DNA from: Sarcodiotheca gaudichaudii
Lineage: Eukaryota; Rhodophyta; Florideophyceae; Gigartinales; Solieriaceae
Length of the DNA stretch: 64,000 bases
Reading direction: 5' to 3'
Assembly (NCBI GenBank): GCA_032355985.1
Contig: JAUKVZ010000004.1
Coordinates: forward strand, 186,001-250,000
The notes beneath the pieces are model-generated. The model was not told the DNA's origin. It saw only the letters and a list, made by a program, of their open reading frames with translations, and made no database searches. A program made the position numbers and the translations under genes. Positions 53,638 through 60,828 of this stretch are shown one piece after another. How positions within the stretch are numbered: the stretch's first letter is position 1; each line of letters begins with the position of its first letter.

Positions 53638-54843
53638 CTACGGGCAGGGCCCCCAGGCGCCGAGGAGTTGGGCGAGGTCGGATGAGTTGGTCGTATTGTT
53701 GTTGTCGAAGTCGGCGGGGTCGATGGGGGATGCATTCGGGCCCCAGGCGCCGATGAGCTGTGCGAGATCTGCGCTGCCGACGGCGCCGTCGTTGTTGACA
53801 TCCTGCAGGCAGGGCGGGGGAAGTGTTGCGCTGAAAGCCTGGCGATCGCCGCTCGGGTTGAAGCCGTGGCCGGCGATGGTCCTCGCATCGTCGGATATGG
53901 CCTGCGCTGAGAGCAACTGCCAGCCGCTGAGGTCGATACCAAATTCGTCCTCCAGAATGGACTGCAGGCTGCGCATGCCGGTGTTCTGCTGCCAGACCAT
54001 CGCGCCGAGTGTGTCGGCATATCCGACAATGCGCTCTGCGTGTTCTGAGACATCCTGCGCGTTGGAGTCAGTGATGGTAGATTCGAATGATTCGAGATTG
54101 ACGAGCTTGTCTGTGTCGTTCCAAAGGAACGCATCCTGTCCGGTATCGCCGATGGCTTCGCCGACAATGGTTGATCCATCGGCGGAGATCGCGAGGCCGA
54201 GCGCGTAGTGGAGGCCTCCGGGAACATCGCCGAGGCCCTGCATGCCGCCGGCGCTCGTCCATCTGATCGCTTCGACATCCGGCAGCGCAACGAGTGACTG
54301 GCCTGCGAGGACGGATGCATCTTCATTGGCCGCGAAGAAGAACGCATCGTCAAAGGGCGTTCCGAGTGAGCCGAAAGTCTGCCATTCGTCGGCTTCAGTC
54401 CACGTGGCGGCGACGTTGCCTGTCGGCGACGCGCAGTAGCCGACGATGGTGAGCGCATCATTCGAAACGCCCAGCGCAATGCAATCACCGAGTGGCTGCA
54501 TGCCTGTTGATTCGGTCCATCGATAGGCGCCATCTGCGCTTCCGATGATGACTTCGCCATCGAAAGAGACGCCGCGCGCCATGCCGTTGGCGTCGGGATC
54601 ACCCATGTGCCCGAGCGATTGTGTTCCGATGTCTGCGCGCCATCGGTACGCGCGGAAGGGAGTGGCGGGCTCATCGGACATGCGGCTCCAACCGACGATC
54701 GTTCGGCCATCGCCGGAGATTCCGAACGCCGACGTGTTGCCTGAGCCGCCGGGAAGATGGGGGATGGGCGTGAATGTGGCGGATTGCGCGCAGGCTGAGT
54801 GTGCGCATGCCGCGGCTATGAAAATGGGCAGGAGAGTGCGCAT
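53638..54843 (-). CDS. Secreted HAF-repeat protein with dockerin-like C-terminus
   Basis: 401 residues from ATG 54843, directly followed by a signal peptide (LLPIFIAAACAHSACAQS); the ORF extends to 54936 without a signal. HAF repeats G-[IV]-S-x-D-G-x-x-I-[IV]-G with A-[YF]-R-W endings (GISGDGRTIVGWS, GVSFDGEVIIG, AYRWTESTGMQPLGD). Tail: DVNNDGAVGSADLAQLIGAW and a second D-F-D-N-N-N-T-T-N-S-S-D-L-A copy ending WGPCP; no CPWDL but CLQDVN. Related to the cut gene at 2-1048. The + strand is G/T-rich over it, unlike the - strand genes of the first 42 kb. Confidence 0.8.
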   Translation of the reverse strand: MRTLLPIFIAAACAHSACAQSATFTPIPHLPGGSGNTSAFGISGDGRTIVGWSRMSDEPATPFRAYRWRADIGTQSLGHMGDPDANGMARGVSFDGEVIIGSADGAYRWTESTGMQPLGDCIALGVSNDALTIVGYCASPTGNVAATWTEADEWQTFGSLGTPFDDAFFFAANEDASVLAGQSLVALPDVEAIRWTSAGGMQGLGDVPGGLHYALGLAISADGSTIVGEAIGDTGQDAFLWNDTDKLVNLESFESTITDSNAQDVSEHAERIVGYADTLGAMVWQQNTGMRSLQSILEDEFGIDLSGWQLLSAQAISDDARTIAGHGFNPSGDRQAFSATLPPPCLQDVNNDGAVGSADLAQLIGAWGPNASPIDPADFDNNNTTNSSDLAQLLGAWGPCP

Positions 54844-54954
54844 GTGGGGCCCCTGTGAGGGGATGTCGTGCGCGGAGGAATGTATTGCGGTGAAATCGGA
54901 AAGAAGGCGGATGCAGGCGATTGCGTATACCACCACGCACGGGTGGCGCAGAGA

Positions 54955-56208
54955 TCAGTCATTCGCCACGAGCTTGTCGGACTGTTCGACGAACTTGTCG
55001 CCGTCCCAGTTGGTGTCCTGCGTGACCATGCCTTCTTTGGCCGCCTTCTCCGCGGCTTTGATCGCGGCTTGTCGTCTGACCAACTCGGCGTGCGTCGTGA
55101 AGTATTGCAGCGAATGGCCTCGGAAGTCTTCGATTGAAGTGAAGCCGTGACGATCCATGAAGGCAGAGAGTTGTTCGCAGAGTGTCGATGCAAGTTTGTA
55201 GCCGTGGATCATGACGCCGGTGCACACCTGCACGGTCTGGGCGCCCATGAGAATGAACTCCGCGGCATGATCGCCCGTTTCAACGCCGCCGATGGCTGAG
55301 ATTGTGGCGTTCGGATACCTGCCCTTGGCGGTCTGCTCGCTGAATCGGCTGATCGGCGCCGCCTGGCCGTTAAGCGCAGCCTTGTTGCGCCGATCCGGCG
55401 CGGGAAGCGCATCAAGCTCGACGGGAATCGGCCCGCCGGAGTTGCCGCCATACATCATGGTGGCGCATTCCATCACCATGCGCAGCGCGATCGGGCGGAC
55501 GGCCTTGCAAGAGTAGCCGCCGGGAACGGTGAAGCCTTCAACAGTCGGCTCGGGGCGCAGCGTGTCAAGATCGACACTCATGACACTGAGGATGGTGTTG
55601 ATCGCGCTGATGCCCTCGCAGCCGGCGCGAAGTGCGGCTTCGGCGGGATCGCAGATATGCGTGATGTTGGGCGTCATCTTCGCCCACACGGGAATGGTCG
55701 CGACTTCGTTGACCCACGTGCAGACTTCACCGAGCAGGTCCGGATCCTGCCCCATGGCGGCGCCCATGCGCCTTTCGGGCAGGCCGTGCGGGCATGAGAA
55801 GTTCAGCTCGAACGCATCGACACCCGTCTCTTCGCAGCGCCCAACGATCTCCTGCCATGCATCCTTGTTGTACTCCTCCATGATGGAGGCGATGAGGATG
55901 CCGTCGGGATGCTTGTCCTTGACCTGCTTGAACTCGTCGATCCAGGTATCGAAGGGTCGATCGGAAATGAGTTCGATGTTCTCCCATCCGAGCACTTCGC
56001 GCGATTCATCGGCGCGCATGCGCGCGTACCGCGGCGCCACGTTGATGACCTTGGACGCATCGAGCGAGATGGTCTTGGCGATGACGGCGCCCCAGCCTTC
56101 ATCGAAGGCCTTGTTGATGACATTCGCATTGGTGCCGGGAGGTCCCGATCCGATGACGAATGGATTGGGGAACTTGATGCCGTTGACGGTGACGCTGAGG
56201 TCGGCCAT
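54955..56208 (-). CDS. preA: Dihydropyrimidine dehydrogenase subunit PreA-like flavoprotein
   Basis: 417 residues from ATG 56208, preceded by AAAGGA. The FMN-binding TIM barrel of the dihydroorotate/dihydropyrimidine dehydrogenase family: NPFVIGSGPPGTN, active-site Cys in NFSCPHGLPERRMGAAMG (residues about 154-171), GGYSCKAVRPIALR, IGGVETGDHAAEFILMGAQT and VCTGVMIHGY. It reduces uracil/thymine to dihydro forms (or the reverse), normally with the PreT partner, which is not in view. The PreA C-terminal 4Fe-4S ferredoxin domain is missing; the C-terminus is instead helical (RRQAAIKAAEKAAKEGM), as in some dihydrothymine dehydrogenase relatives. The cytosine deaminase at 59224 could feed the same pathway. 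Confidence 0.85.
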   Translation of the reverse strand: MADLSVTVNGIKFPNPFVIGSGPPGTNANVINKAFDEGWGAVIAKTISLDASKVINVAPRYARMRADESREVLGWENIELISDRPFDTWIDEFKQVKDKHPDGILIASIMEEYNKDAWQEIVGRCEETGVDAFELNFSCPHGLPERRMGAAMGQDPDLLGEVCTWVNEVATIPVWAKMTPNITHICDPAEAALRAGCEGISAINTILSVMSVDLDTLRPEPTVEGFTVPGGYSCKAVRPIALRMVMECATMMYGGNSGGPIPVELDALPAPDRRNKAALNGQAAPISRFSEQTAKGRYPNATISAIGGVETGDHAAEFILMGAQTVQVCTGVMIHGYKLASTLCEQLSAFMDRHGFTSIEDFRGHSLQYFTTHAELVRRQAAIKAAEKAAKEGMVTQDTNWDGDKFVEQSDKLVAND

Positions 56209-56324
56209 TGGATGGTCCTTTCTCGCTCGAACTGTTGCGCCGGAATTGGCTGCGGCGCACAACGCAGGATAGCGGGAAAGGGTGTTTCGTGGCTAGAAAC
56301 GGTGCTATTTGGTGGATGTGGGGG

Positions 56325-57101
56325 TCAGGACTCCGCTGTCACGCTCTGCGGCCCGGATCTCTTCAAAGATCCGCCGCCGGCGGACTCCCGCCCGCACTCC
56401 GGACACTTCTCCGCGTCCAAACCCGCGAGCGAGTATCCGCACTTGATGCATTGCCCATGCCGTGAGCGCCACACGCTTCGAACCGTCGGCACGAACTTGA
56501 GTGCGATCAGACAGGCGACGCTGTAGAACAAGACGTTCAGAAGCAGCCCCGGCCAGATCGGAATGAGTGGAATCGCCATCCCGTACGATCCGGTGGGGGA
56601 AGCGATGAACGTGCCACCGTTCGGATTCGTTGTGAGCCGCTTGTAAAGTGCGCCACCCTTCACACGGACATCGCTCTGAGGCCCGGTTCTCCCCGAGTTA
56701 GCCGCGGCATTGAGATTGGGGTTGTCGTTCGCATATACCGTTTCGACGGTGCATCGAAACGCGCGAATGGGCCATCCATGCGCGACGTGATATCGCCAAG
56801 TCCCAGCGCTGGCGGCCTCCGCGTCGTCCCCTGGCGCCGGCGCCCAGTAGGGCGCGAAGTCAGGTTGATATTCCGCGCGGGAGACGATCGCGACATTATA
56901 CACGGGACTCACAAACGACACGCGTGTGACACTCATCGTCTTGTGCCGAAAGCAGATCAGCGCCGGCTCATCATCATTGATGCGCGCGAACGGCGTGCGG
57001 GCATCCGAATAAGGAATCATGAACAGTGCGCTCGCCAATGTCACGACGATCGTTGCGATGACGGCGAAACAGATGCAGATGAGAATCGTCCGACGAGTCA
57101 T
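56325..57101 (-). CDS. Two-helix membrane protein with C-terminal zinc ribbon (different subfamily)
   Basis: 258 residues. Helix 1 ILICICFAVIATIVVTLASA, a 150-residue extracytoplasmic domain, helix 2 GLLLNVLFYSVACLIALKFV, then the ribbon CIKCGYSLAGLDAEKCPECG. The ribbon matches the array genes, but the layout (one helix, large domain, one helix) and the missing W-H/W signature place it in another subfamily common in this lineage. The last residues (RESAGGGSLKRSGP) are encoded by a sequence resembling the dispersed repeat at 57159. GGAGCG lies just before ATG 57101. Confidence 0.75.
   Translation of the reverse strand: MTRRTILICICFAVIATIVVTLASALFMIPYSDARTPFARINDDEPALICFRHKTMSVTRVSFVSPVYNVAIVSRAEYQPDFAPYWAPAPGDDAEAASAGTWRYHVAHGWPIRAFRCTVETVYANDNPNLNAAANSGRTGPQSDVRVKGGALYKRLTTNPNGGTFIASPTGSYGMAIPLIPIWPGLLLNVLFYSVACLIALKFVPTVRSVWRSRHGQCIKCGYSLAGLDAEKCPECGRESAGGGSLKRSGPQSVTAES
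56364..56391 (+). repeat. Second dispersed repeat family (copy C1, inside a gene)
   Basis: AAAGATCCGCCGCCGGCGGACTCCCGC-type sequence with the CCGCC-GGCGG core. Coding for the end of the zinc-ribbon protein on the other strand. Related to copies at 57159, 60470 and 62764. Confidence 0.45.
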
Positions 57102-57158
57102 TGGCGCTCCCGAGGAGTGAGGTCTCGCAACTTACACTAGCGCGGCCGCACGAGCTGG

Positions 57159-57188
57159 TCGAAAATCCGCCCGCAGCGGACTCCCGCG
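57159..57188 (+). repeat. Second dispersed repeat family (copy C2)
   Basis: TCGAAAATCCGCCCGCAGCG then GACTCCCGCG. Intergenic, 58 bp upstream of the zinc-ribbon gene. Confidence 0.5.
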
Positions 57189-57254
57189 ACATCCTTCAAC
57201 AAGAAGCCGTGCACAACATGCGCAACGCTCCTCGAAAAACGCCTGCGTCCTGCC

Positions 57255-57306
57255 CCCTCTCCCTTAGCAGGCGCAGCCGAGTGGGAGAGGGCCGGGGTGA
57301 GGGCTC
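57255..57306 (+). repeat. Palindromic intergenic repeat, class A (copy A6)
   Basis: CCCTCTCCC, then TTAGCAGGCGCAGCCGAGT (a variant centre), GGGAGAGGG and GCCGGGGTGAGGGCTC. 79 bp before the end of the DUF559 remnant. Confidence 0.9.
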
Positions 57307-57384
57307 ATTCTCCTACCCCATCTCCATCGCTCGCACATCAGAGACTTACAACAAGCACAACGCATACCGATCAACGTCTGCGAC

Positions 57385-57510
57385 TCAATCCTCATCGCCC
57401 AGCTCGCGCAACCCTTCAATCCAGTTCTTCAGCCGCTCAAGACACAAGTCGACATCCCGAGACACATCCGAAGCACTGATGCGCATCACATGCAGTCCAA
57501 CTTCTGCCAT
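57385..57510 (-). pseudogene. 3' remnant of a DUF559-type endonuclease gene
   Basis: On the - strand the frame ending TGA at 57385-57387 reads AEVGLHVMRISASDVSRDVD-LCLERLKNWI-EGLRELGDED. This matches the C-terminal end of DUF559 (Vsr-like endonuclease) proteins, which finish G-x-x-V-x-R-[FI]-x-x-x-[DE]-V followed by one helix. The rest of the gene is not found upstream, so it looks like a truncated host-type gene. It lies 79 bp from a class A repeat, a neighbour relation I recall seeing for DUF559 genes. Low-complexity-free, so the match is worth checking. Confidence 0.5.
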
Positions 57511-57788
57511 ACACCGTCTATACAAAACCAATGCGACACCCCCCCTGGCCATCCCCTGTATTTCTCAAGCGCAACTTCAGAACTCTCATGGGCGCCAATC
57601 ACCTCTCCCCATGAACTGCAATGCTGCGGATACGTGCGCCAGTCGCCGATTCCCGCAGATTTCCTTGCATCCAAATCCAACATCTGGCTAACTTCGTATA
57701 GAGCAGACAGCGGCTTACAGCCTTTGAAGACATCACATCTCAAGATGCATCGCGACGGCATGCATGGTTGTGGCGCCTGTCGATTCAC
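57486..57788 (-). CDS. Doubtful hypothetical ORF in a composition-shifted stretch
   Basis: 100 residues with normal amino-acid variety and aromatics (WRTYPQHCSSWGEVIGAHES and VSHWFCIDGVWQKLDC), unlike the Arg/Pro-rich shadow frames elsewhere. The stretch has lower G+C. It overlaps the DUF559 remnant in another frame by 25 bp. No ribosome site and no recognised family; it could be a degraded gene or chance. Confidence 0.3.
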   Translation of the reverse strand: MNRQAPQPCMPSRCILRCDVFKGCKPLSALYEVSQMLDLDARKSAGIGDWRTYPQHCSSWGEVIGAHESSEVALEKYRGWPGGVSHWFCIDGVWQKLDCM

Positions 57789-57885
57789 ATATGCCGATAT
57801 GTGATTCAGAGACTGCTGGAAGTTGAACTCATATCGCCGTTCAATCGAGCGGCTGAAACCACATCTTCAAACGGAGAAACAACGA

Positions 57886-58509
57886 ATGTTTAGCCGACAC
57901 ATGACCACCATCCTCGTTATCTCATGCGCCATGTCATGCGCAACCGATGCAATCGCACAGCAGACCACGATCACATTCCAGCCCGGCACACTTCCCGGCG
58001 GCGGAAGGAACGAAACGGAGTGGCACGAACAGGGTTTCACCTTCCTTGGAAACCCAAGTTTCACAAGTCAGTCGAATGAGGCCGCCGTGGACTCCGGTGC
58101 GCGACCGGTCAATGGAACTGACCATATCGCAATTCTGCTGGACGACGTTGGCGCCACATTCTTCCATGATGACGGCGCGCAATTCAATCTCCTGCAAATC
58201 GACCTCGCGGAGTATTCAACTGTCACGGTCGATGGCCAGTATCAGCCCGAATTCATCGTCATTGATGGCCTGCTCCACGACGGCGGCATCGTCACGACGT
58301 CATTTCAACTGGACCTGTATCTGGATGGACTCGGCGGGCAGGAAGACTTCCAGACATTCTCATTTGGACCCGAGTTCTCCAACCTCGTCGAGGTGCGCTT
58401 CCAGTCCGATCTCTTTTCGATGGACAACCTCGTCGTCCAAATCCCCGCCCCCGCGCCAGCCACCGTCCTGATGTGCGCAAGCCTTGTCGGACTTCGCCGA
58501 CGCCGATAG
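57886..58509 (+). CDS. Secreted PEP-CTERM-like protein
   Basis: 207 residues from ATG 57886, with GGAG 9 nt upstream; earlier start at 57823 has no signal peptide in place. Signal peptide TTILVISCAMSCATDAIAQ. The mature domain is beta-rich, with GTDHIAILLDDVGATFFHDD and VDGQYQPEFIVIDGLLHDGG. C-terminus QIPAPAPATVLMCASLVGLRRRR has the P-x-P, hydrophobic and poly-Arg layout of PEP-CTERM sorting tails. Function unknown; probably a surface-attached adhesin or carbohydrate-binding protein. A class B repeat begins 53 bp after the stop. Confidence 0.75.
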   Translation: MFSRHMTTILVISCAMSCATDAIAQQTTITFQPGTLPGGGRNETEWHEQGFTFLGNPSFTSQSNEAAVDSGARPVNGTDHIAILLDDVGATFFHDDGAQFNLLQIDLAEYSTVTVDGQYQPEFIVIDGLLHDGGIVTTSFQLDLYLDGLGGQEDFQTFSFGPEFSNLVEVRFQSDLFSMDNLVVQIPAPAPATVLMCASLVGLRRRR

Positions 58510-58562
58510 CGCCGCCCCGCCGATGACGTCGCTCACAGATCAACTCTCCGGGAAAAGCTTGC

Positions 58563-58600
58563 ACCCTCTCCCACATGTGGGAGAGGGTAGGGTGAGGGCT
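58563..58600 (+). repeat. Palindromic intergenic repeat, class B (copy B4)
   Basis: CCCTCTCCCACATGTGGGAGAG palindrome (centre ACATGT) and GGTAGGGTGAGGGCTC tail. Confidence 0.9.
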
Positions 58601-58672
58601 CCCCAATCTACTTCTTCTCCAACTCTCAAAGACCAGGCGCGCCATCCCAGCGCAAACCGAGCCTGCGCTCAT

Positions 58673-59080
58673 TCAATCTCTGACGACGACATCCGCGCCG
58701 CTGACACGATCATCTTCATCGAGCTTCACATTGATCCACACCATCTCCGACATCCATGAGTCCGGCCGAAGTCCGAGAGAGAACTGAAGATCCCACCCGT
58801 CGTAATCTTCCGCGCACGGCTCGCCAAACCGCTCAATCAATGCCGCGCGCGTCTCCCCAACCAGCGCCCCGCCGCGCGCATCCTCAATCGCCGCATCAAC
58901 AAACGCGCGCTGCGCCCGCTCCTCATGCGTCATGTCCGCACCGGAAAGCGTCCGCCACACCAGCACACTCGGAACCCCAAGCATCAGCAGATAAGCAAAA
59001 CACCACGCGCAGACAATCAGAACTGTCCGCCGTTTACTGCGTTGCGCCGATGCACGCGATCGCTGATCGTCTCTGCTCAT
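58673..59080 (-). CDS. Small BamE/SmpA-like membrane-anchored protein
   Basis: 135 residues, same plan as the protein at 31985: basic N-terminus (SKRRT), one helix (VLIVCAWCFAYLLMLGVPSV), then an alpha-beta domain with GALVGETRAALIERFGEP, the G-x-[TS]-x-x-x-[LV]-x-x-x-F-G start of SmpA/OmlA folds, and WDLQFSLGL and VWINVKLDEDDRVSGADVVV strands. No lipobox. The repeat copy A7 begins 7 bp upstream of its start codon, which leaves almost no room for a promoter. Confidence 0.6.
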   Translation of the reverse strand: MSRDDQRSRASAQRSKRRTVLIVCAWCFAYLLMLGVPSVLVWRTLSGADMTHEERAQRAFVDAAIEDARGGALVGETRAALIERFGEPCAEDYDGWDLQFSLGLRPDSWMSEMVWINVKLDEDDRVSGADVVVRD

Positions 59081-59086
59081 CCGCCT

Positions 59087-59137
59087 CCCTCTCCCGCGCA
59101 GGCGAAGCCGAGTGGGAGAGGGCCGGGGTGAGGGCTC
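59087..59137 (+). repeat. Palindromic intergenic repeat, class A (copy A7)
   Basis: Canonical class A. Unusual in lying at the 5' end (7 bp before the start) of a gene rather than after a stop codon. Confidence 0.9.
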
Positions 59138-59223
59138 AATGTTCTACCCCCCCTCCAATGCTCGACAACCAGACGCGCAAGACCAACTCATGCCGCGCAG
59201 TCCAACGCCTGCGTCCCAGATCT

Positions 59224-59691
59224 TCACTCCGGCACAACCCCAATATCCTCATCCCACAACTCCGGCCGAGCAGCAATAAACGCTTCCATCAATTCAATGC
59301 ATCGCCGATCTCCAACAACACGCAGCGAAACCCCATGCTGCCTCATCAAATCCTCCGCCCCCATGAACGTTGTGTTCTCACCAATCACAACCCGCGGCAC
59401 CTTGTGCAGAATCGCAGTCCCGCTGCACATGATGCAAGGACTCAAAGTCGAAGCCAGCGTCAACGTATGCCAGTCACGCCGCCGACCCGCATGACGCATA
59501 CAAACCGTCTCAGCATGCGCCGTCGAATCGCCCGACTGCTCGCGCTCGTTGTGACCAACTGCGACAATCCCGTGCTCTAAAGACCCAATCGCAGAGCCGA
59601 TCGGTATCCCGCCCTCTGACAGCGACTTCTTCGCCTGCTCAAACGCGGCATCCAACAGCTCCAACTCAAACCGATCCTGTTTCTCATCCAT
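59224..59691 (-). CDS. Cytosine deaminase, fungal FCY1-like
   Basis: 155 residues from ATG 59691, nearly the length (158) of yeast Fcy1; GGAGA lies 9 nt upstream. Zinc motifs HAE (59-61) and SPCIMC (83-89, Cys86 and Cys89) of the CDA/deaminase superfamily. The C-terminal half closely follows yeast Fcy1 as I remember it: PRVVIGENTTFMG, and IELMEAFIAARPELWDEDIG against a yeast KQFIDERPQDWFEDIGE. It converts cytosine (and 5-methylcytosine-type bases) to uracil in salvage; the E. coli-type CodA has an unrelated fold. Downstream uracil could enter the PreA route. Guanine/adenine-tRNA deaminases are less likely given the C-terminal match. Confidence 0.8.
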   Translation of the reverse strand: MDEKQDRFELELLDAAFEQAKKSLSEGGIPIGSAIGSLEHGIVAVGHNEREQSGDSTAHAETVCMRHAGRRRDWHTLTLASTLSPCIMCSGTAILHKVPRVVIGENTTFMGAEDLMRQHGVSLRVVGDRRCIELMEAFIAARPELWDEDIGVVPE

Positions 59692-59821
59692 ACGCGCCAT
59701 TCTCCGCCCATCACTGGAATCCAACAACCACAACATGCGCCTTCCATAGGCAAAAGCGCGCACCTTCCCGCTCAACATCGCGCCGGCGCGCCATGAATCG
59801 CGAACCTACCCAAACAAACTA

Positions 59822-59849
59822 TTGACGCTTTTCCATGCCGCCCTAACCT
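59822..59849 (+). promoter_or_regulatory. Promoter giving an apparently leaderless mRNA
   Basis: TTGACG (59822-59827), 16-bp spacer, TAACCT (59844-59849). The predicted start site is 4-7 nt before the ATG at 59860, so no ribosome site can be present. Confidence 0.55.
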
Positions 59850-59859
59850 CGATTCCACT

Positions 59860-60456
59860 ATGAAACCAAACACCGACATTCCGATCCCCGCCACCAACCT
59901 CGATCCCGACATCCTGCGCCAGCTCCTCGATCCAGCCACCACCGCCGCCGACATCGCCGAGATGACAGGCTTCGACCCCAACCGCCTGCAAAAGCTCGCC
60001 GAATCCGAAGACCTTCACCAATGCATCGACGCCCTGGCGGAGATCGAACGCGCCCGCTACGACCTCGCCGCCAGCGCCGCCCGCTCCATCGCCCTCCAGC
60101 TCCTCCTGCGCATCGCCATCGAAAACGTCAGCGACTCCCCCGAAACCGCCCGCAAAGCCGCCGACTCCATCCTCACCGCCAAAACCCCCGAGCGCAAACC
60201 GGACAAGAACCCCAAACCCGATCCCACACCCCCAAAGCGCCCGGACACCGACCAGCAGAACCAACTCCGCCAATGGGCCCTCCGCCAACTCCACACCGCG
60301 CACAGCGAACACGAAATCAACGCTGATCTCGAATCCGTTTCAATCAACTCCACCAGCAAACACGACTGCGCCTCACCCAAGGACAACCATCAACAACGCA
60401 TTCGTCCCCCTCCCTCTCCCGCGCAGGCGAAGCCGAGTGGGAGAGGGCCGGGGTGA
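59860..60456 (+). CDS. Small-terminase-like HTH protein whose last codons come from repeat copy A8
   Basis: 198 residues. N-terminal helix-turn-helix-like part (DPATTAADIAEMTGFDPNRL), then helices SIALQLLLRIAIENVSDSPE-TARKAADSIL, which match the overlapping ORF upstream of the terminase at 42016-42645. A Pro/Lys-rich linker (RKPDKNPKPDPTPPKRP) and a final helix follow. The last 15 or so codons (PPSPAQAKPSGRGPG) and the stop are the class A repeat itself, so the repeat entered the end of the gene. Cytoplasmic; function unknown, DNA binding likely. Transcript probably leaderless. Confidence 0.65.
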   Translation: MKPNTDIPIPATNLDPDILRQLLDPATTAADIAEMTGFDPNRLQKLAESEDLHQCIDALAEIERARYDLAASAARSIALQLLLRIAIENVSDSPETARKAADSILTAKTPERKPDKNPKPDPTPPKRPDTDQQNQLRQWALRQLHTAHSEHEINADLESVSINSTSKHDCASPKDNHQQRIRPPPSPAQAKPSGRGPG

Positions 60457-60462
60457 GGGCTC
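60412..60462 (+). repeat. Palindromic intergenic repeat, class A (copy A8), overlapping a CDS end
   Basis: Canonical class A. Its TGA (60454-60456, in GGGGTGAGGG) ends the gene at 59860. A B copy follows 105 bp later. Confidence 0.9.
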
Positions 60463-60469
60463 GACCGCA

Positions 60470-60500
60470 TCGAAGACCCGCCCGTGCCGGGCCCCTCCTC
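60470..60500 (+). repeat. Second dispersed repeat family (copy C3, partial)
   Basis: TCGAAGACCCGCCCGTG then CCGGGCCCCTCCTCC. The first 17 bases are identical to the complement of the copy at 62764. Confidence 0.5.
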
Positions 60501-60566
60501 CATTCCTCAAGAACCAACCCGCGCTCAATGAACACCCAACCCATTCACCAACGCCTGCGTCCGCCG

Positions 60567-60603
60567 CCTCTCCCGCTTGCGGGAGAGGGAAGGGTGAGGG
60601 CTC
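60567..60603 (+). repeat. Palindromic intergenic repeat, class B (copy B5)
   Basis: CCTCTCCCGCTTGCGGGAGAGG and GAAGGGTGAGGGCTC. The stretch 60463-60828 otherwise holds repeat-unit flanks, AC-rich sequence and the terminator at 60661; no gene is seen. Confidence 0.9.
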
Positions 60604-60660
60604 CTACCTCTACTTCCTTCTCCACCGCTCAAGAACCACCCCACTCTCAACAAACACAAC

Positions 60661-60707
60661 AAGCAAACAAAAACGCCGCCGCGGCGCGGGGGCGCGGCGG
60701 CGGCGTT
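60661..60707 (-). terminator. Terminator of the leftward PEP-CTERM gene
   Basis: AACGCCGCCGC (60672-60682) pairs with GCGGCGGCGTT (60697-60707); on the - strand it is followed by TTTTTGTTTG. The + strand changes from C/A-rich to G/T-rich at this point. Confidence 0.8.
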
Positions 60708-60828
60708 GCGTTGTGAAGACGGTTGTTCTTGTGTTCGAAGTTGTGTGTGTAGGTGGGGTAGGTGTTGACAGTGTGTATTGGAGTTTTGCGCGGGCGCGTG
60801 TTGGGCGCTTGCGCGGTGGTTGTGTGTG

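Noticed and set aside
57490-57804. Rightward ORF of 104 codons with CGYV and CGAC pairs
   Set aside because: Lies in the region of the DUF559 remnant and the opposite-strand ORF, with no ribosome site and only scattered Cys; chance frame.
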